NCBI GenBank assembly: GCA_003008705.1
Contig: PDUO01000035.1
Location: 520,840 to 584,839, forward strand
From: Pezicula radicicola
Lineage: Eukaryota; Ascomycota; Leotiomycetes; Helotiales; Dermateaceae
Length of the DNA stretch: 64,000 nucleotides
Reading direction: 5' to 3'
Shown here: in pieces, positions 1 through 10,869 of the stretch
Layout: each line of letters opens with the position of its first letter
Numbering within the stretch: position 1 is the first letter of the stretch
Notes under the pieces: generated by a model
The model's database searches: none
Told to the model about the DNA's origin: nothing
The model's input: the letters and a program-made list of their open reading frames with translations, nothing else
Translations under genes and position numbers: made by a program

Positions 1-1844
1 TGGCCGTTCGCATCACTTAAATGGCCAGAAAGAATTCGAAATTGAAGTTCTAGAGTTTTGGTTCTTTATCTTTCGATTTGTGTTATGTTACTACTGTAGT
101 TTGATTAGGAAATGATCCATATTTTTATACGATTCGGAAATATTTTGCACTACTGTATGAACTAGGGCTAAAAGAACTTTCCTGGATTTTACTAAGATAC
201 CTACTGATACCGGCTAATACTCCAAACTGCAACCGGAGGGGCAAAAATATCTTATCTCTATGAGAAGGACCTTGAACTGAACTGAAATTGAGACTGGTGT
301 TTGGTCTTAAAGGCAGATGGGCACATATATTGTGATCTATTAGGCGAGGGGGTTTTATGGGGGGCATGGAAGGAGTATTATACAAACAGAGCTCCAAGGA
401 ATAGGCTCTTAGGGGGGAAATAAAGGCTTCATTGGCTCTTTTTCTCTATCTCTAAATGGTGACGAGATAGCGCTTAGGGGGCTAAAACAGTATGGTAGAA
501 AATGAAAATGAAATTGAGAATTGGACTGACTAAAGTCCCTTGGACTATCTACTAGTCTACCAAATTAAATAGTACGTTTGACATGCTAGACGTGGTGGAA
601 ATAAGTTCAAAGTCATTCTTCGAGGTACAAATTACAAAATGATGGCAGAACCTTTTATCCTTCCTCGCTAAAGCTGCTCGGTAAAATTTCGACAGTCACT
701 GCAAACTCAGCGACGATTTCATTGGTATTAGAAATTATGAAAGTAATCTCCTATATCTATGTAGTTAGTACATCTCGTGCTTATACTAAGCCGAAGGCAC
801 TAATAAGTGTAATATTGAAAACCGCAGCAGTAGGAGCGATGCTGGATTATCTAGCATACCTTTTAAAGTAGACTAAATTTGGAGGCACTACCTCTCACCT
901 TATAGAAGATTTTCACTGGCTAGATAGTAGAGTTATTATAAGCTTGCCTTGCAAGATATATGCACTCCAGAAAGGAATTTATAATGTTCGATGGTCGCTT
1001 AAATAAACCCTCCTCTATAAGAAGTAGATAATGATAAGTACTACTCATTGCGCAATTGTAAACCTAGAGCCAAGTTCCTATAAGGAACCGAAAAGATAGA
1101 TACCTCGTTGTTTCTGAAATAAATTGGGGTTGTATTATAGGAGTGTAAAGAACTATTTTTGGTATAGGATATCGAGACTACTCCCTAATAGGAAAGACAT
1201 ATTGCAATTCTTTCCGCGCCTTCTGCTGGCTACTCTTGGGATGCATCTATATGCTGAATGATTTAAAGGCTTTATGAGAGGGAGTTGAAAGCTCGTAAGA
1301 GGTTGAGCACTAAGTGGACTCCGTTATATTTCTTCCTCTATTGGACTTGTCCCACTTCTGACAAAATGCAAACTTAAGATTGAAATCACAAATCATAATG
1401 TTCATTTAGGCTCGCAAATGTTTAATGAATCAAAAACCACGGACCATTAATTTATTTAAATCCTACTCCTATCCTTAAAACACCACTTTGCTATGCACTA
1501 TATAGTCTTCTGCATTTTGCACACACGCTTCGAAAAAATGAAACCAAACCACACAGTAGCAGCTTGCCACCAAATAAATATTCAACACAACACAGAAAGG
1601 AGTAAATGCAAGAAGTGGTATCATATTTTGTCCGCCGCTTGCAAAGGGAAAAGATGATCAAACAAATAACCTCCTACAATGCAGCTTGGTGTAAAAAGAG
1701 AGCTTTATGTCGTCTGTCGTCGAATGAGTGCGTACTAGTAAGAGGAACGTAAAGTATAAACAAGAATTAGTGTCGCAGAGTTGAATGTACAGGAGATATT
1801 GGTGGAGATCGAGAGTGTGCACGGCAAGAGAGGCAGAGATACGT
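1..1844. other. AT-rich intergenic DNA, no supported gene
   Basis: No open frame here shows a recognisable domain. A 90-codon frame at 125-397 on the minus strand looks random. The DNA is AT-rich with scattered stops in all frames, as expected for decayed or intergenic sequence. The right-hand 100-200 bases hold the 3' end of the ADF-H gene transcript. Confidence 0.6.
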
Positions 1845-4800
1845 TCATTGGGTAGTCCACAAGCGGTGTGCATCCTGGAGGACTGGGGAAGAATAATTAG
1901 CATAATTGTTAGAGATATACATTAGGAGAGCACGACATACCTCTCAATACTCTCGCCTGACCAGCCCGATCTTCGCAGGCAATCTGTAGCCCGCTACCTT
2001 CAAGGAAGTCCAAAACAACACTGTTTGGCAACTCTTGCATTTCCATTTCTGGAATAGCTGGGGTGCTAAATTCGCTCAGGTGAAATCGGCGCGTAGTGGC
2101 CTTGTCTCCAACTTTGTGAGCAGAGAGTGCTGGAGCTAGTACAAGGAAACCTTGGGAATCAAGGCCCATGGAACGACGTTTCCATAGTAGAGTATCAGGA
2201 AATTGGACGTTGACATCGCCAACGTCAGAGAGCGTGGGTGTCATGACCATAGAGGTTTGAGACGGAAAAACGGAGGAAATTATGGATCGTGTGTCGATAT
2301 CGTGAGATTCAGGTTCAGGGTCTTCCCGAACTGTGGGGGAAATGACGTGACTAATATTGTTACGGCCTTTAGAAAGTGAAGAGGACATCCGTCGAATCAT
2401 ACGGCTGGCGCGGTTAGGTTTCTTGTCGGATTTATCTTCAACAGAAGATGAAGAGTTCGCTGTGGGTGGTGGAGAAATGGTTGGGCTAGAGACAGATTTG
2501 CCACTTTTAATTGACATAGGTTTATGAAAAGCAGGGGATGCGTGAGCAGAAGGTGGTCGTGAAGGCGATTTCATTGCCTTTTCTGGGGAGGAAGGTTCGA
2601 GGGTGATGGATCGACGGCGCTCAGAGAGAGATTTCCTCCCCTCGTTGATAAGGTCTTTTACTACAGTAATGGAAGACCGGCGCTCTTTCTTCGATTCTTT
2701 TGACAATCTTCGCTCTTGAATTGTCTCCTTGTGAGCTACAGCCTCAGTGGCAATAGCCTTTTGGTGATCAATTACTAGAGGCGATTGCTTGAAATCAAGA
2801 GGAGCGTAGTCAAGAGGATCTTTACCAACTTCAGGTTTTTGTGGGTACGGCTGATTTGGATCCCGAATAATACGTGCGGTGACAGAGATAGATTCGGGAC
2901 GAGCGCGGCCAGGAGACGAACTCGAGGGCAAGGGGGAACTTTTAAAGGCATCCAGTCGATTCTGAACAGAGCCTGACCTCTCCCGTAGCTTAAAAGCCTC
3001 GGGAGATGATTCTCGGGAGTTGCCAGGAGAATTCTTCGTCAGTGAGTTTGCCCTTTCTGCGATTGATGGAGATCGAGAGACGGGACGAACAACACTTTTG
3101 CGGACTGAAAAGAAAGCCGGCGTAGAACCAGGAGGCGGGCCGCTAGTTCCTGGGGCTGGAGTTGAACCGGGCGCGGAGCTTTGCAACTGCTCCAATGCCT
3201 TGATTCTCTGTGCAATACCACCACCAAGATTCACCTTCTTGGCCATAGGCGCGGAAGGTTGTTGGCTGATGCGATTCAAGTAGGCCGATGCGGATACTGA
3301 CCTAGTTGATGCGGATGTGTCTGGAGCTGCTAACATTTCGGACTTCGTGCTAGTCTTCCGTCCAAGAGGATTGGAGAAAGCACGAGAGAACCGGTTCCCC
3401 TCCTTCTTGATTGGACTTGAACTTGGGGGGAAGACAGGGCTAAGAGGAGACTTAGAGACAGATATCGGCTTCGCATCTTCGATAACAGCCGACTGGAGCT
3501 CATCCATGAGCTCATCGTCAGATGAAAAATTTGCTTCTGAAGTTCCACCACTCCTATCAGAGACTTCTAAGTCAGTCCGGATTGGCTCTATAAGTCCTCT
3601 TCGCTTGGACTTTTTTCTGGACAGACCTCCATTATCTGTACTGTCTTCTGGGTGCGAAGAAATGCTGCCAACAGATGATGTAGGTTTCAAAGTAGCTTGA
3701 CTCTCTGACGTTGTTAGGGGGTCTGCTGTGACTGCATCAGTACCACCGCCTGCGTTGATATCTTGCGTCACGAATTTTGACCTAAGAGTGGGACTTTCTT
3801 GGTTGTTGGATGCGGGCACTGGTTCTGTAGTGATTGTAGGTATGTCGTTGGCTGCCTTAAGCTCCGGCATAGAGGACTTCGACTTTGGAATCTTCGTCTC
3901 CCGAGATTCTGTTTTTACCTCACTTGCTTCCGCCACGACTGCATCTGAAGAAATGGCACCTTCAGATGATTTACCTTCATCTTTTTCAGTCTCAGAGACC
4001 GACTTTTCGGCAGCAGCAGCAGCGGCTTCCATTTCCGCTTTAATCGCTGCATTGATTTTGGCTATCTCAGCTCTGACTTCGGCGTCGGCATCCTCGGGTG
4101 CTACTGTCTTTTTCTCCTCTTTTGGAGGAACACTTTCAACAGTTCTGGGCTCCCTCTGATGTTCGGGAACGGGCACAGCTATTGAAAATGGGGGAGGCTC
4201 GTATGTCACGGCTTGAAGTTGAGGTAAATTGGTATTGGCTTCCGCCTTGATGCCCTGATCTGCCTCCTTTGCAACGGGGACTGGATCAACCAGAATTCTG
4301 TGTTCCACTTTGGCAATGGTTGGAGTTTCTTGGACCGTCTCGCTATCTGCTGATTCTGTAGGTTGGGCCTGAACAACTTTCTCCCCGCCAGTCTCTTCGA
4401 TCGGTTTACTCGCTGCGTAGACGGTCTCATCTGTCGATTCGGAAATAGAGGAGGCTCGTGTCGACTCTGCCTTACTAGAGGGTCCAACAGGTGATGTTGG
4501 ATATGAGTCTGTTCTTGTCGCATCCGACTCGTCGGTCTTGTTCGCGGAAGCAGCATCGAATGCAATCGCAGAGTCGTCTAACATATCTGGCGTCTTAGGA
4601 ACATCTTGAGGAGCTTCCATAGGTTCTGGCTTTCCGGGCATGGCAGTGGGGGCCTTAGCAATCTCGTTGGCAGTTGATGAAGTTTCAGTGGTGCTGGTGG
4701 TGGTGATGGTAGGTGTGCTGCTCTTTTGTTTCTTCCGGAGCTCCAGCGCTTTCATTAATCGTGCTTTCTCTGGTGTTATTGTCGGGAGCTTTGGAGTATG

Positions 4801-6030
4801 ACTTGCAGTTGGCGACGCTAGTGGTTTGATTGACGCTCCAGAGCTAGTGTTCGGGCGGCCGCCGCTCGTGTGAGGTCGAGCTGGAGCTGTTTGCGGAGAA
4901 AGAGCCATTGATTCGGGAACTAAAGGTGGTGATAGGTTGATGCTTACACCTTCGGTGGCGTAGTGGGATTTTGGTCTCTCTTTGCTTTCCTTCCCTTTCT
5001 TTGAACCCCTCGAGAACAATTTCAGACCAGCAGGAAGTGTCGATATTGGCCGATACAAAGAAGCTGCTCCAGATGTATGCGGGCGCTGTTTCCCCGTGTC
5101 TAATGAGGGCCTCGGGCCAAGTTTGACTTTAGGTTTCCCGTTGGAGCCGTATGAGGTATAGCTAAAAAGGTTGGGCCTTGTGGATTGGGATGACAACCGC
5201 GGTTGTGGCTCATCGATTGAGGCTCGGGGTTCTCTTGGAGGAGGAGGGGAGGTTTCCAGGTTCGGTAGTGCAGGTGAATTTTCGATCTCTTTCGTTAATT
5301 CTGGAACACTGGGTGGCTGATCCTGAGCAGAAGTTGGGCCAGTTGGTTGTGATGTTGTTGTCTTGGCAGTAGAAGGGCGAGTTTCTTCAGGGACAGTGGA
5401 TTGTCTCTTAGCTCTATTTTCTTCTTCAGTATCTTCAGCTATTTCCATCAATCGGCGCCTTCGTAGGGAGCTCGTCGACGAGGATGTGGACCCTGATGCG
5501 GTGTGTAGCGAGCATGCAGCGGAAAGGGTCGTGTCTCGCAGATCCTTCGAGCTGGTTATGGGGAACACGGTGTCGTGCGGTGAAAATCTTTCGGTCACTG
5601 CGTTGAAATGAACAGTAACGCGTGCTGTATAAAGTGTTAGCAGATTGAGATAACGTGGTTATCCATCAATTGAACACGGGGCGAAGTTTATAGACGCCCT
5701 CACCTTGGACCAGCCTGGAACAATCGTCGGGCACATATTTGATAATCACATTCCTCCTTCTATAACGCAAGAAGCCAAACAACGGAGATGGCTCCTCGTA
5801 ACTGGCAATAGCATTTCGAATTTCCACGATGCCCCCGTTCCCTCGCCCGAGCAGATCTATTGCATCTCGCGATACGTATTTGAGGAGGAACCTGTGGAAG
5901 AAGTATTTTAGCACGCGCTTGACTTGCGCCGCCCAACGCCGAGGTTTGAAGCTCACCATCCCCCAGGTTCTGCCACGGCAGCATCATGCGCCTCTTTGAC
6001 CTTCGCATCATCCAGACCATTCAGCGACAT
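1845..6030 (-). CDS. ADF-H (coactosin-like) domain protein with long disordered tail
   Basis: My four-exon model is complement(join(1845..1882,1941..5624,5704..5891,5957..6030)), 1327 aa, and all splice phases agree. Exons 1-3 (roughly residues 1-110) form a domain like actin-depolymerising factor/coactosin. It has a LLGRGNGG loop, YGFLRY-like strand FGFLRYRRRNVIIKYVP, and ARVTVHF followed by FSPHD. Such domains bind F-actin, so a cortical actin role is inferred. The middle 1,100 residues are Ser/Pro/Thr/Glu-rich and low-complexity with basic patches. The last 110 residues look ordered again (FHLSEFSTP, VVLDFLEGSGLQIACEDRAG). The final 12 codons are a tiny exon, VLQDAHRLWTTQ, behind a 58-nt intron. 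A model using only the large exon would lose the ADF-H domain and the true C-terminus. The start is ATG at 6030; introns are 58, 79 and 65 nt. Confidence 0.85.
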
Positions 6031-7560
6031 CTCCCTCCAGGCCCTACTCGTAGAGAGGTTGTGGTGTTGATTCCTCCAATTTGTCGCTAATTAACTTTGG
6101 TACTGTACGCGTTCATTCAGGGGTAAAGTCGGTATGCCGCCGCATCATACGGAGATGCAACAAACCCTCATATGCAACACCGGTATTCGGAAGAGATCAC
6201 AATGAAAGTCGGAGACGACAAAATGCTGATAGTTTATGCGAAACCACGCCCAAGTAATTGAAGAGGAAATGCAACTGCCTGATGCACCTAAAATTATGTT
6301 GCCATGAGATGTTCTGAACTTCTGAACGGGTTCTAGCGCACAGATTCACTGACTAGCCGCGCTCATCAAACGACGCCCCGCGGTTCGAGGAAGGTTATCC
6401 TGCCGTTATGCTGCTGTACCGCGGTGCACGACGACTTCAATGGTGTACGTATCGGATTGAAGAGTTGTGGGTGACGGTGATGCGCACTTATGGCCAAGGG
6501 CGAGCCATCATTTCATGCGAAGGATGTTTCTTCACGAAGGGAATGGAACAGAGGGTGTTCGGGCTCTGTAAGTCAAAACCGCTTGGGCCTCCTTTATCGT
6601 CCTCCGCCGAGACAACCTTCTCTCCTCATTCGCAATTATTAAAAGCACAGATCACCGGGCAGTTGAAATTGACCAACGAGAAGCATCACGGAATTCCGAA
6701 GAGAGAAGTAGGTCGGGTATGGATATTGGAAACCCTGTTGTCATTGGACGTGGCAGCTGTGCGACTGACTGGCATGGAAGACAAATCGAGGTTCGAGCCC
6801 ATCCTGCCGGAATCAAACCATCTGAAGTCCCGTCGTTGACAGGTAGATCCACGTGATCCAGATCTTTACAGACTTTGAACAGAAACACTAAGTAGAAACA
6901 TCAAACGATAAGGTTAAAGGGCCTGAGAGATAAGAAGTATAAATTCCACAGCTTCTGGTCATGGCTATCCTCTGTCAAACACGCTGATATAAAGTATCAT
7001 TTTCAAGGTCTCACAAGAACTTAGAACGAAGCATGACGCCCTTTAGGTATTCTAAGTGCAAATGTTAGTGGGTGGAAATCAAGCATTTCAAGAGGCTTAC
7101 TGGAAATCCAAAAAAAACAAGCTGGCCAAGTGTTTGATCCTTGGGGCCATTGGTCGTCTCGCTCTATCTTTTCGCCAATCTCGATTCCCATCTTCAGTAC
7201 AACGCTACGTTGCGACTCGCGCATAATTTTCATGCCTAAGGTCACTTATCCGTAGAGTCTTGGATCCCATGGAGTAGTCTGTGTGCTCTGTATACTCCGT
7301 ACGCTGCAAAGAAAGATAAGCAAACTCCTTGTAGACAAGAAGGGTAGCATACGAAATACCGTGTTGTCCCTATTTCACATGTCCATCCTTGAGTGGCTGC
7401 CAATAACCGAGTACATCAAATGGCTAGGAAGGACCAAGAAGGAACCAGACACGTAGCTAGCCTCGATGACCGACTTGAGCTCAGCAATGAAATATAAGAA
7501 ATGCCCGGAATATCTTCGAACGCCACCGCTCTTGCCCATAGGGAGGTAGTGTCGCCCTGG
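6031..7560. other. Intergenic region upstream of the ADF-H gene
   Basis: This 1.5-kb stretch separates two minus-strand genes and should hold the ADF-H gene promoter at its left end and the ZZ-protein 3' region at its right end. A CACGTG hexamer lies at 6850-6855. Two frames without recognisable domains occur, at 6408-6839 (+) and 7021-7245 (-). I do not support either as a gene. The motif ACTCCGTAC, common in this window's intergenic DNA, occurs near 7293. Confidence 0.5.
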
Positions 7561-9462
7561 TTACCACCAATATGTCCTTGCATCGCTAAACTCCTCCCAT
7601 CTGCCTTCTGGATCATCTTCATCATTGTTTTCTTCCGATATCTTGATGCCCGTAAAATGACAGTCTCCAATAAAGCCGCAATCAAACCTCCCCTCTAGCT
7701 CGTTTCCTTTGTTACTAAAAGAAATAGTTCTTACAGACTGGTCAGCATCCCTTTGGATCTCGCATTCTCCTGTTTCCTGACCTCGCCACCGATACCTCCA
7801 AGTGGGCCGTCTAATTGTTGGCTTATCTTTAGGCCCGAGATGGAATACCTTTGCCGTATAGGACGCGTTGGGCTCGTTTGCATCATTTGTATAGACAGGC
7901 AATGAATCCATAATAATGTCACCATCCTCGTCAACATCGTATGAGTTGTCTCGTTTCCGCTTTGAAGAGCTGATATCCGGTTCGGACTTCGGAACTGGGA
8001 CAGGTTTCTCAAAGCGCATGATCCCAGAGACAGCTCTGAAGTTGAACATAGCAAACATCTGGTTCTTCCCTCGTCGGTTCTCAATGTGAAGATCAAGCGT
8101 CATATCATTATCGTCCTCGGCATCCCATTGATCTTCAATCGCAGAGCATTTTATGGCGTATATGCCGCGAACATCCCAAGTATTACCACTAGTTGCGCTA
8201 GATTCTTGCTTTGTTTGATCCTTGATCTTTGGCTCCGGTTTAACCTTGGGTTCTGGTTTAACCTTCGGCTCTGGCTTGACTTTGGGCTCGGGTTTGGTGT
8301 GGGTTGCTGCCACTGCCTTTTCGACCTGTCTTTTCTTGCTGGGTGGCTCGTCGTTTGACTTTGAATGCAGTGCAGCAGCATCCGTCGATAGAATAGCCTC
8401 CCCAGTGTTGACAGCCATACCATTTCGTACCAGGCGCCTGATCCACCAGTGCTCATCATTACGACAGCGGACCCCGTTTTGCAGACAGTTTAGGCAAAGA
8501 TTGAAGTTCCCACTACTGCAATCAAAGCAGTGATAATACTCTTCGTAGGTAACCTTGTCGCAATGATCACAGGTTACAATTAGCCCGCTACCCCCTATGC
8601 TCGGTTTCTTCTTTGGAGGAGCCTTCTCCTTCGTCGCCAGCTTTTCCTTTAGTGTCGCGGCTGCTTTCGCAGTTACCTTCTCTTTGGGTGCAAGTTTCTC
8701 TTTTGTAGCCGCCTTCTCCTTTGATGCGGGAGCCTTCTTTGCAGTTTCCTTTCTTGCACTGGTCTCTTTCGGAGTAGCCTTTGGTTTTATAGGGGGTTTC
8801 TCCTTTGGCAAACTCTCCTTTTCGATCATCCGCATCTGATTCCACACTGCATCTCTTGTTCTCCCAACGATAAGCCATCGATCCGGATTTGGCTTCTTTC
8901 CTGCAACCAGAGGTGCATCAACAGAGACAGACTCTAATCCCATCGCCTCAGCAGCATCGGCTAGCATAGCTCGATTCGCAATCTTAACCACCATGATATC
9001 CAGATTCGCTGGTCTTCCTGTGTCGCCTTTGGGGAAAACCTCCGTTAAGAATTTCTTCGGGTCTTTTTCAGCTTTCTGCTCTGCCGTCTTTAGATTCTTC
9101 CATTTTCCATCCATCGCGGCCTTCGTAAGCCTTTTGTATTCCTTATTCAACCTTGTCTCCGCCTCCTTCAGCTCAGGAAGCATCTTTGCTTTGGATTCTT
9201 TTATCCTAAGCTGCATATCTCCAATCGCACCAGTCTGGTTCAATCCGCGAAAGGCACATTGTGCTTTCCACCATGCTGCTGGTTTCTTCTCGACATTTGG
9301 CGTTTCGACTGCGGTGCTAGCTTTCGGAGCTTTGGGGGTCTTTGGGGGAAAGAATTTCTCTGGGTGAGCATCGTACATCCATCCATCCTTCAAGAGACCT
9401 TCGCCAATGCAGGTATACGTGATTGACTTGAAGGTATGCGACAATGGCTCGATGTTGTCCAT
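7561..9462 (-). CDS. ZZ-type zinc finger protein, lysine-rich (nuclear, unknown function)
   Basis: Single-exon gene, 633 aa. A ZZ-type zinc finger sits at about residues 297-342, with the pattern CDHC...CFDC...CLNCLQ...C followed by DEHWW. ZZ fingers bind protein partners such as histone tails or SUMO. Before it lies a Lys/Ala/Pro-rich stretch of about 80 residues resembling a linker-histone tail (repeated KEK and PKEK units). After it come four tandem copies of a KPEPKV hexapeptide at about residues 390-413. The N-terminal 200 residues contain a helical segment (MLPELKEAETRLNKEYKRL). The C-terminal 170 residues appear to form a separate folded domain ending in RTYWW. A chromatin or nuclear role is inferred only from composition. 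No intron is needed: the frame is open from ATG to TAA. It is divergent from TOM22 across 446 bp. Confidence 0.85.
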   Translation of the reverse strand: MDNIEPLSHTFKSITYTCIGEGLLKDGWMYDAHPEKFFPPKTPKAPKASTAVETPNVEKKPAAWWKAQCAFRGLNQTGAIGDMQLRIKESKAKMLPELKEAETRLNKEYKRLTKAAMDGKWKNLKTAEQKAEKDPKKFLTEVFPKGDTGRPANLDIMVVKIANRAMLADAAEAMGLESVSVDAPLVAGKKPNPDRWLIVGRTRDAVWNQMRMIEKESLPKEKPPIKPKATPKETSARKETAKKAPASKEKAATKEKLAPKEKVTAKAAATLKEKLATKEKAPPKKKPSIGGSGLIVTCDHCDKVTYEEYYHCFDCSSGNFNLCLNCLQNGVRCRNDEHWWIRRLVRNGMAVNTGEAILSTDAAALHSKSNDEPPSKKRQVEKAVAATHTKPEPKVKPEPKVKPEPKVKPEPKIKDQTKQESSATSGNTWDVRGIYAIKCSAIEDQWDAEDDNDMTLDLHIENRRGKNQMFAMFNFRAVSGIMRFEKPVPVPKSEPDISSSKRKRDNSYDVDEDGDIIMDSLPVYTNDANEPNASYTAKVFHLGPKDKPTIRRPTWRYRWRGQETGECEIQRDADQSVRTISFSNKGNELEGRFDCGFIGDCHFTGIKISEENNDEDDPEGRWEEFSDARTYWW

Positions 9463-9908
9463 GACGATGTTATGCGCCTCGGCACGGCGGAGGTAGAGGC
9501 AAGTGAGTTACTCAAAATAAGTGAATTGCTGAATAGAAATTGTGGTCCTCAATTGCAATAGAACATCCTGCTTGGTATTGACTTTAAGAAAGGGTACGGT
9601 TTCCGCAAGGTACAGTACAGACAGGTTCGTTGCGACGACACAGGTGGTTGAAATCGTGGGGCACCAGGGGCTTTCAGAAGGAGAGGACCGAGCACAATTT
9701 CGAAGGGTGACGCGAGAGCTTCTGCGCGCTGGCACGTGATGCCAGAAAGTGGAGCTAAAAATTTTTGGAGTTGACCTCACCTCGAGAGCTCTCTCAAAGG
9801 AGGTCCTTTACATCGTCACACGTCCAAACATCAACACTTCGCCAACCTCAACCACCTTTTCAAAGCCACTCTCTTAACGAATCCCACTACTCTACATATC
9901 TCTTCAAA
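9463..9908. promoter_or_regulatory. Shared promoter region, ZZ protein / TOM22
   Basis: This 446-bp interval lies between two divergent start codons. It contains an E-box-like CACGTG at 9733-9738 inside a longer imperfect palindrome (GGCACGTGATGCC). A GAGTTACTC palindrome lies near 9506. Both are sequence observations; no binding protein is shown. Confidence 0.45.
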
Positions 9909-10473
9909 ATGGTTGAATTAGTCGAAGTCGAGGACGAGTCCTTTGAGCAAAAGCAGGCTGGACCATCAGACGAGGACGACTACTACACCGATACTGGTTC
10001 GTCGCAACCGTCATTATGCATCTGATCAGGTACTAACCATTACAGACTCCGAGATCTCCACCGATGACGAAGATGAGATTCCTGATGAGGAGACCCTCAC
10101 TGATCGACTGCTCGCCCTCAAAGACATAATACCTCCCACAACACGTTCATACATCTCCAACAAAGTTGACACAACCACCGGATGGATCAAGGCTGGATTG
10201 ATGTTTGGCGGCAAGACTCTGTTCGTTGTTAGCACTAGCGCGCTATTGTTGGGTGTGCCATGGGCATTGGCCTTCGCCGAGGAGCAGCAGGTGGTCGAGA
10301 TGGAAAAGGAGATGCGAATGCGGGAATCTGGTGAACAGGTATGCATCCACAATTGATAAACCACGGAACCATCTTGGGCAGAGCAATTGTGGCTAACACT
10401 TCAAACTTAGCTTCTTGCTCAAGGAAACACGGCCGGTGCTTTGAATGCTCAGCTTGGCAAGCCAGCGTTGTAA
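9909..10473 (+). CDS. tom22: Mitochondrial import receptor subunit TOM22
   Basis: Three exons, join(9909..9996,10046..10338,10411..10473), 147 aa. TOM22 is the central receptor and organiser of the TOM complex in the outer mitochondrial membrane, receiving presequences from TOM20 and passing them to TOM40. The first 50 residues are very acidic (VEVEDESFEQ, SDEDDYYTDT, STDDEDEIPDEE), as expected for the cytosolic domain. A single membrane segment follows near residues 95-115 (TLFVVSTSALLLGVPWALAF), then a short intermembrane-space tail. Intron 1 (49 nt) uses the less usual donor GTTCGT but has a good branch site (CTAAC) and acceptor. Intron 2 is 72 nt. The length matches fungal TOM22. Confidence 0.93.
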
Positions 10474-10869
10474 TTGTTCGATATGTGTTGTTCTAGGGTC
10501 TGAAGGGGTGTAACGAACGCGAAACGGAATGGATGAATGGGAATAAATGCATTGTACATCAGTGAGTAGGACGGTTGCATAATTCGGAGCGCTCGAGATC
10601 AAGAGCCTGTTGTTGTATTTCTATATCTCATCTCAAAAGAGATTTCAATGAATCTCAATGTTCAAGACAAGAAGGTTCAGACCGAGGAGGGCCATTGACT
10701 ACCTGGTTCGGTTTGGTGGTGTTCCTACCCATTTCGGCTTGTGGTTAGTTAATAGCTCTTTCCTATTCCTTTAGAAGGTCAGATATGACATAACCGTTCT
10801 CATGAATACTTCTTCAAGCATCCCTTTTACTTGACAGTTTCAGCATTATCCTTTCATCCCTGAGAGAAT
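10474..10869. other. Intergenic, TOM22 3' end to bestrophin promoter
   Basis: This tandem gap of about 400 bp should hold the TOM22 3' UTR and the promoter of the bestrophin-family gene. I see no further gene or clear repeat in it. Confidence 0.5.

Noticed and set aside
3728..4159. Hydrophobic plus-strand frame resembling a membrane protein
   Set aside because: It is the antisense of the Ser/Ala/Glu-rich part of the ADF-H protein; composition alone produces it.
6720..6815. Possible tRNA (GGTTCGAGCCC T-loop-like word with a TGGCAGC box-A-like word)
   Set aside because: The T stem does not pair and no acceptor stem can be drawn, so it is a chance match.
6408..6839. 143-codon plus-strand frame
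   Set aside because: No recognisable domain, random composition, and it lies in the promoter area of the ADF-H gene.
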